Shown here piece by piece: positions 13,201 to 14,819 of a stretch of 14,819 bases of DNA. Source of the DNA: an uncultured Vogesella sp. GTDB taxonomy: Bacteria; Pseudomonadota; Gammaproteobacteria; Burkholderiales; Chromobacteriaceae. The stretch is from the NCBI GenBank assembly GCA_946479405.1, contig CAMLGD010000070.1:1-14819 (forward strand), given 5' to 3'. The position numbers and the translations under genes were made by a program. Each line of letters begins with the position of its first letter. Within the stretch, counting starts at the first letter, position 1. The notes beneath the pieces are model-generated. The model ran no database searches. It was not told where the DNA came from and worked only from the letters and a program-made list of their open reading frames with translations.

Positions 13201-14819
13201 GTTCTGCTGCAGTGCGAAATTCTGACCCAGTTGCTCCAGCGCGCTCTGCGCGGTTTCGGTCAGCGCTTCATTGGCCGCACCCTTCATGATGCGCGGGATC
13301 AGCTTGCCGCCTTCGGTCAGGATCTTGCCCAGGAATTCGCCACCCACCTTGTTGACGGCGGCGTCGGCGATGCCTGCCAGGCGCCCGGCCTGCTGCGCGG
13401 TGTCGGCGATCAGTTGCGCACGTGCAGTTTCCGGCGTGTAGTTCTCGCGCAGCAGCGCCTGGTACTGCGGCGACTGCGCCAGCTCGGCCGGAGACATTTT
13501 CATCAGTTCCTGCGTGACTTGGTTCACCTGTTGGCCGTAGCCCATCGCGCCTTCACTCACCGCCCCCACCGTCGACATGGCCTTGGCGCCGGCCTGGATT
13601 GCCGCCTGCCGCGCTGCTTCTTGCCCCAAGCCAGCCGCCAGCGCCTGCCGTTCGGCTTGCAGGGCGGCGCCGCGTGTCAGGTACACGGTCAGGCCCATGG
13701 CCAGGGTCGATGGCAGCGAGCGCACCGTGTCGCCAATCACCTTGGCCGGCGACAGGTAGGCCGCCTTGTCCGGATCCAGCGTGGCGTATTCCAGGTTGCC
13801 GTAGTCGCGCTTGGCGCGCGCCGATAATTCCGCCATGGTTTCGTCGCTGTTTTGCGCCATGCGGTTGGCAAAGCGCGACAGCACCATCAGGGTGCTGTTG
13901 TCCTGCATTTCTTGCAGCTTCTCTGGACGGTCCTTGAATTGCCATGCCGCCTGGCTCGGGCTGATGGTCCAGGGATTGACTTCATCGAGCACACGCGCAC
14001 CGGCGCCGGCCAGGTCGTACAGGCCTGCCTTGGTCGACTTGCCAAGGAAATTGGCCATGGCATCGAAGCCGGTTTCGCGGTCGGCCGCACCCGGGTCGAT
14101 AATGGCCAGGTCTTTCGGCGCCACGCTGCCCGCCGCCGGCAACGCCGGCACAATGCCACCTTCCGACTTGGCTTGCAGCTTGGCATTCAGGCGCTGCTGG
14201 AACATCGCTTCCGGGCTGCGTAGGGTGGCAAAGCGGTCTTCCACCTTGGTGGCGCCGGCTTGCGTGCGCGCCGCGGCTTGGCGGTCGTAGTCGGCCATCA
14301 CCTGCGCAATGGCGGCATCGGTCGCCCCCTTGTTCATGCTGCGGAACATGCGTTCGTACTGCTCGCGCGGCAGGGCGGTGCTGAACGCGTTTTCAACCGC
14401 CTTGTCCTGCTGGCCACGCAATTCCGCCGCCTGCACCTCGGTCAGTACGCGGTAGCGGCCCGGTTCTTCCTGCTCCAACTGCGCCTGCAAGGCGTCGTTG
14501 GCCGATGGCGCCTGTGGCGTGGTTGGCTGGGCGCCATACAGCGCATCGCCGATCTGGCCGGCTTTGGCGATGACTTCGTCGCCATACTTGGCGGTGTTCG
14601 GCCCCCACTGGGCACGGTCCGGCCCGGCAAAGTGGCCGCGTGCGGCGTCGATCATCGACTCGCCTTTGTCGAGCCGTTCGCGCAACTGGCGGGCGGCGGC
14701 GGGAATCGCCTCGGCCGGGTCGAGCGCATTGATGCCGAGCTTCTTGGCCGTATCGTCAAGGTACTGCATCATGCCCTTGGCACGGCCGTACGTGGTCGGC
14801 TGGCCGATGGCGTCGGCTT
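7249..14819 (-). CDS. Giant polyvalent ejection-type virion protein (partial, open at the right edge)
   Basis: At least 2522 residues; the frame runs off the right edge, so the true start is outside. Numbering here is from the Met at 14772. Up to about residue 75, [20 protein letters not shown] and AARQLRERL...AARGHFAG resemble the C-terminal half of an SLT transglycosylase. Residues 541-558 are a glycine zipper. Residues 560-1050 are a disordered Ala/Gln/Pro linker. Residues 1055-1160 look like a BECR-fold RNase ([10 protein letters not shown]...WLLSAYEK). HEMFH at 1251-1255 with [13 protein letters not shown] is a zincin. Residues 1405-1580 resemble ART-PolyVal. From about 1600 the region is helical with hydrophobic parts ([27 protein letters not shown]), like polyvalent-protein-associated C-terminal domains. 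Such proteins are packaged and injected with the DNA. That role is inferred here from domains and from its place before the lysis genes. Confidence 0.9.
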   Translation of the reverse strand, partial: ADAIGQPTTYGRAKGMMQYLDDTAKKLGINALDPAEAIPAAARQLRERLDKGESMIDAARGHFAGPDRAQWGPNTAKYGDEVIAKAGQIGDALYGAQPTTPQAPSANDALQAQLEQEEPGRYRVLTEVQAAELRGQQDKAVENAFSTALPREQYERMFRSMNKGATDAAIAQVMADYDRQAAARTQAGATKVEDRFATLRSPEAMFQQRLNAKLQAKSEGGIVPALPAAGSVAPKDLAIIDPGAADRETGFDAMANFLGKSTKAGLYDLAGAGARVLDEVNPWTISPSQAAWQFKDRPEKLQEMQDNSTLMVLSRFANRMAQNSDETMAELSARAKRDYGNLEYATLDPDKAAYLSPAKVIGDTVRSLPSTLAMGLTVYLTRGAALQAERQALAAGLGQEAARQAAIQAGAKAMSTVGAVSEGAMGYGQQVNQVTQELMKMSPAELAQSPQYQALLRENYTPETARAQLIADTAQQAGRLAGIADAAVNKVGGEFLGKILTEGGKLIPRIMKGAANEALTETAQSALEQLGQNFALQQNINPNQNLGQGVGEAAASGVVMGGLMGGVAAGAGGTRNAPSAEQQVADAITQQTERMQANPAAIDAEARAALNPNQNAVAPEATRLPAPPSTAPGMRTRALEDAASPQQNRVVATTPDGQQAAGQLTGYQEDSDGNFVAQILGDDGQVHMVDSTSGIAVTPEETPAGPLSGALDATVAAAPEAQVAEPMQGSAAAPEPIVVPERPVEMPLSSMDMPALQERLQYIQDQAKRSGGMTRPMVDARNAVQREIKQRKQEAARGNAAHENNAGHAAPLVADVNAPGYPAVAPAGQVEPGAGQANAATGLEQPAHSAEPVSGGGYAVSGTGQAAAPAPALTGHPTDLAARQARKALGFGKTHQIIERAPGQFDIVPQAAKVAKPKAEPKQVPRRSADKLAAAEVKAAKQEAAIAQAQANVAARQSSTTAAPTQGERHASTEKTRANEETGQAGQAPAEANVLTGGQHGTEKVDNAGSVQEERGNGNQVGQKAGASGSNRVQRQARGAKEQAQPQPVKREPRRKAKEPALSVAGEDAATTVQRVLADKADGTVNVPGLGDVTIPYGDAKSGLAHIARRRGEAFIPRVADLLARGKLFTKDGQEGRVFLGHGADEAVISLTRDGEGGPWLLSAYEKYPDLHEAKRSEVAESRMPEGQYFTKEALQDNLTGQGVLGQVIRAMVDKGVIVLHGGPNKLPGGVGRRVKGVQAVTMPDGSIHMVASNLTPQTALPVLLHEMFHQGGEKLIGTKEWGNLMGRLGSLYRQSEASSGKAREFYDSARARVDAARKKGAVGRAMEVEEFAAYAIEEYEKSPRNLPQAVRKWVEDLLGLVKTWAVQRFGKQLGSVTPAQLAAMSRLALMDVAVARRGDIFGPIGEVFSTGTDQTDTPAFQKWFGDSKVVDDNGAPLVVYHGSPDLRFMNEDGVFKSQREKLGFGRDEAAHWFAASPATARSYADPRRAFDYQNAEEGVIPAYLKMENPLIVDGKGQKWRDAQKSGKTSDVIKEAREGGYDGVIIRNVRDDYQTGVIKGERPTDTYVVFSSKQIKSADRNSGDFNPENPDVRYSVTADDLADLAGEKSTAKGLTPDAQGVLRRFQAVIQDRMNRVKQVQERIGQLTGDTDLGRADYYGAETIRPGRIASRLQDFRDTMLAPLVEDVAKAGYTPEQLAELLHAQHAEERNAAVARINPEHDPASDEYTGTQGSGMNDDEAQRILAQYADQPELLALAQRARDIAKATLDLKLAYGLIKPADHELLTQQYQNYVPLKGDGEYGPKIKRATGHGEREEHILENIARDYEQSTVAGEKNLARQSLLQMVLKYPDDKLWTARVPPRGKYVAGKSYSVQRNGKSEAVFGSLAQVNAFLEAKGAEAAAYEVMDNAGERVVEFTKPLQDNEVIVYVNGDPVRLQFHDEALARQLRPLNGEQLNPILETMRKVNRYLSGIYTGYNPAFIFKNAVRDAITGTINMTANQGAGVAAKAWTKYPDALAAMGQWAASNKAPERGMGRWLDEYRQHGGKTGASWMSDLEAQGKSIQSTFDDARGLLDTAQNRGAKQAAGVAWRKSVGKLAHAVEIGNQAAENALRLALYATLREQGQSPAKAAQAAKTVTVDFDRKGSQTAALGALYLFLNPAIQGTANGIKALAKGQHRTQAWALLGGLASLGALAASRGMDDDKDRWLGQSWEDRTKNLLLNIGGHQLKLPLSQEFAPFYAAGVAATEALHGEKPMTSAARLFSSVIDSYFPLQGAFKAESDNRLADLAQAATPTLVKPLVETGFNRSSFGSQIVPENPQTKDRADNQKMFRATKGTVYDTAAQTIAKLGEVAGAGKYENDISKVSPETLKYLWRTYTGGLGAFITDSAGAARIALADPSSLDTGDIPVLKDFVKEHNQKPLANRYRELAREAQAAITEYKQIRKAGDAEAADQFGADTTKLQMAGMGKFIEKVNQSAAALADRKVDINTDAALSLAEKRAALKAIEAEEEELYRGAIGAFTQ
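10033..10560 (-). other. ART-PolyVal-like ADP-ribosyltransferase domain within the giant protein
   Basis: Residues about 1405-1580 read [25 protein letters not shown], then [56 protein letters not shown] and [11 protein letters not shown]. This order matches the ADP-ribosyltransferase domain described in phage polyvalent proteins. His1427 (YHG) and Tyr1469 (RSYA) are candidates for the H-Y part of an H-Y-E/D/Q triad; the third residue is not fixed. It would transfer ADP-ribose from NAD to a host target. By hand count 10041-10380 is about 55% G+C, against 68-72% in the flanking lines I counted. Confidence 0.75.
10648..11205 (-). other. HExxH zincin metallopeptidase domain within the giant protein
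   Basis: HEMFH (11008-11022) follows a short strand-rich part ([13 protein letters not shown], then [11 protein letters not shown]). About 60 residues on is [14 protein letters not shown], whose Glu1315 or Glu1316 would be the third zinc ligand as in other polyvalent-protein zincins. The trailing helices ([20 protein letters not shown]) are usual for these domains. It may cut the giant protein itself or a host protein. Confidence 0.75.
11293..11610 (-). other. BECR-type RNase-like domain within the giant protein
   Basis: Residues about 1055-1160 have [20 protein letters not shown], then [28 protein letters not shown] and [12 protein letters not shown]. The order of a His-bearing helix, a strand run and a final L-S-A-Y-E-K resembles the Phage-Barnase-EndoU-ColicinE5-RelE-like nuclease domains of polyvalent proteins. 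His1091 (11500-11502) is the likely catalytic histidine. The activity is inferred. Confidence 0.6.

Noticed and set aside
8281..13827. Very long open frames on the plus strand (about 1221 and 626 codons), antisense to the giant gene.
   Set aside because: Their codon register is exactly aligned with the minus-strand gene. Plus-strand stops would need TTA, CTA or TCA codons in that gene, which high-G+C genes avoid. The products are Arg/His/Leu-rich with no recognisable domain.
1..14819. CRISPR array, rRNA, intact tRNA, transposase or integrase.
   Set aside because: No regularly spaced repeats, no rRNA-like or tRNA-like sequence, and no recombinase motifs were found on either strand.

Overview
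This window reads as part of a tailed-phage or prophage genome of high G+C, most likely from a beta-proteobacterium (Burkholderiales such as Oxalobacteraceae or Burkholderiaceae). That host guess is inference from base composition, codon use and the style of the small phage proteins; no host gene is visible. The architecture (tiny overlapping genes on one strand, converging on a late operon with a giant ejection-type protein and a lysis cassette) resembles temperate podoviruses of the Bcep22 type, from memory only.

Left region, plus strand, 1 to about 3730. A tightly packed cassette of small genes, often overlapping at ATGA or TGATG. It holds a partial gene entering from the left edge, a 58-aa protein, an 84-aa four-cysteine protein, a 61-aa Cys/His protein, a 65-aa membrane peptide, 137-, 64- and 177-aa proteins of unknown function, a 216-aa N4 gp49/Sf6 gp66-family protein, a 119-aa acidic protein and a 96-aa helical protein. 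A good Rho-independent terminator follows at 3414-3436. A 50-aa membrane peptide comes next, then an 11-bp hairpin that probably terminates transcription from both sides.

Middle region, minus strand, about 3730 to 5310. Three small transcription units: a 49-aa basic protein (3905-4054), an XRE-like HTH protein (4685-4957) whose promoter overlaps an 8-bp dyad, and a 57-aa two-helix membrane peptide (5027-5200). About 630 bp between the first two contains no convincing gene. It does hold an unusual set of interleaved inverted repeats ending in a T6 tract on the minus strand, arranged as if two long RNA stems were mutually exclusive.

Right region, minus strand, 5341 to the right edge: the late operon. 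In transcription order it carries a giant polyvalent protein of at least 2522 residues (open at the right edge), a LydA-like holin, a GH19 endolysin, a three-helix membrane protein, and nested i-spanin/o-spanin genes (Rz/Rz1), closed by a strong terminator at 5271-5303. The giant protein combines a transglycosylase-like segment, a glycine-zipper stretch, a long disordered linker, a BECR-type RNase-like domain, an HExxH zincin and an ART-PolyVal-type ADP-ribosyltransferase, followed by a large C-terminal region. I infer that it is carried in the virion and ejected with the DNA, bringing host-modifying activities into the cell. The holin, endolysin and spanins would breach the inner membrane, the wall and the outer membrane in turn at the end of the cycle.
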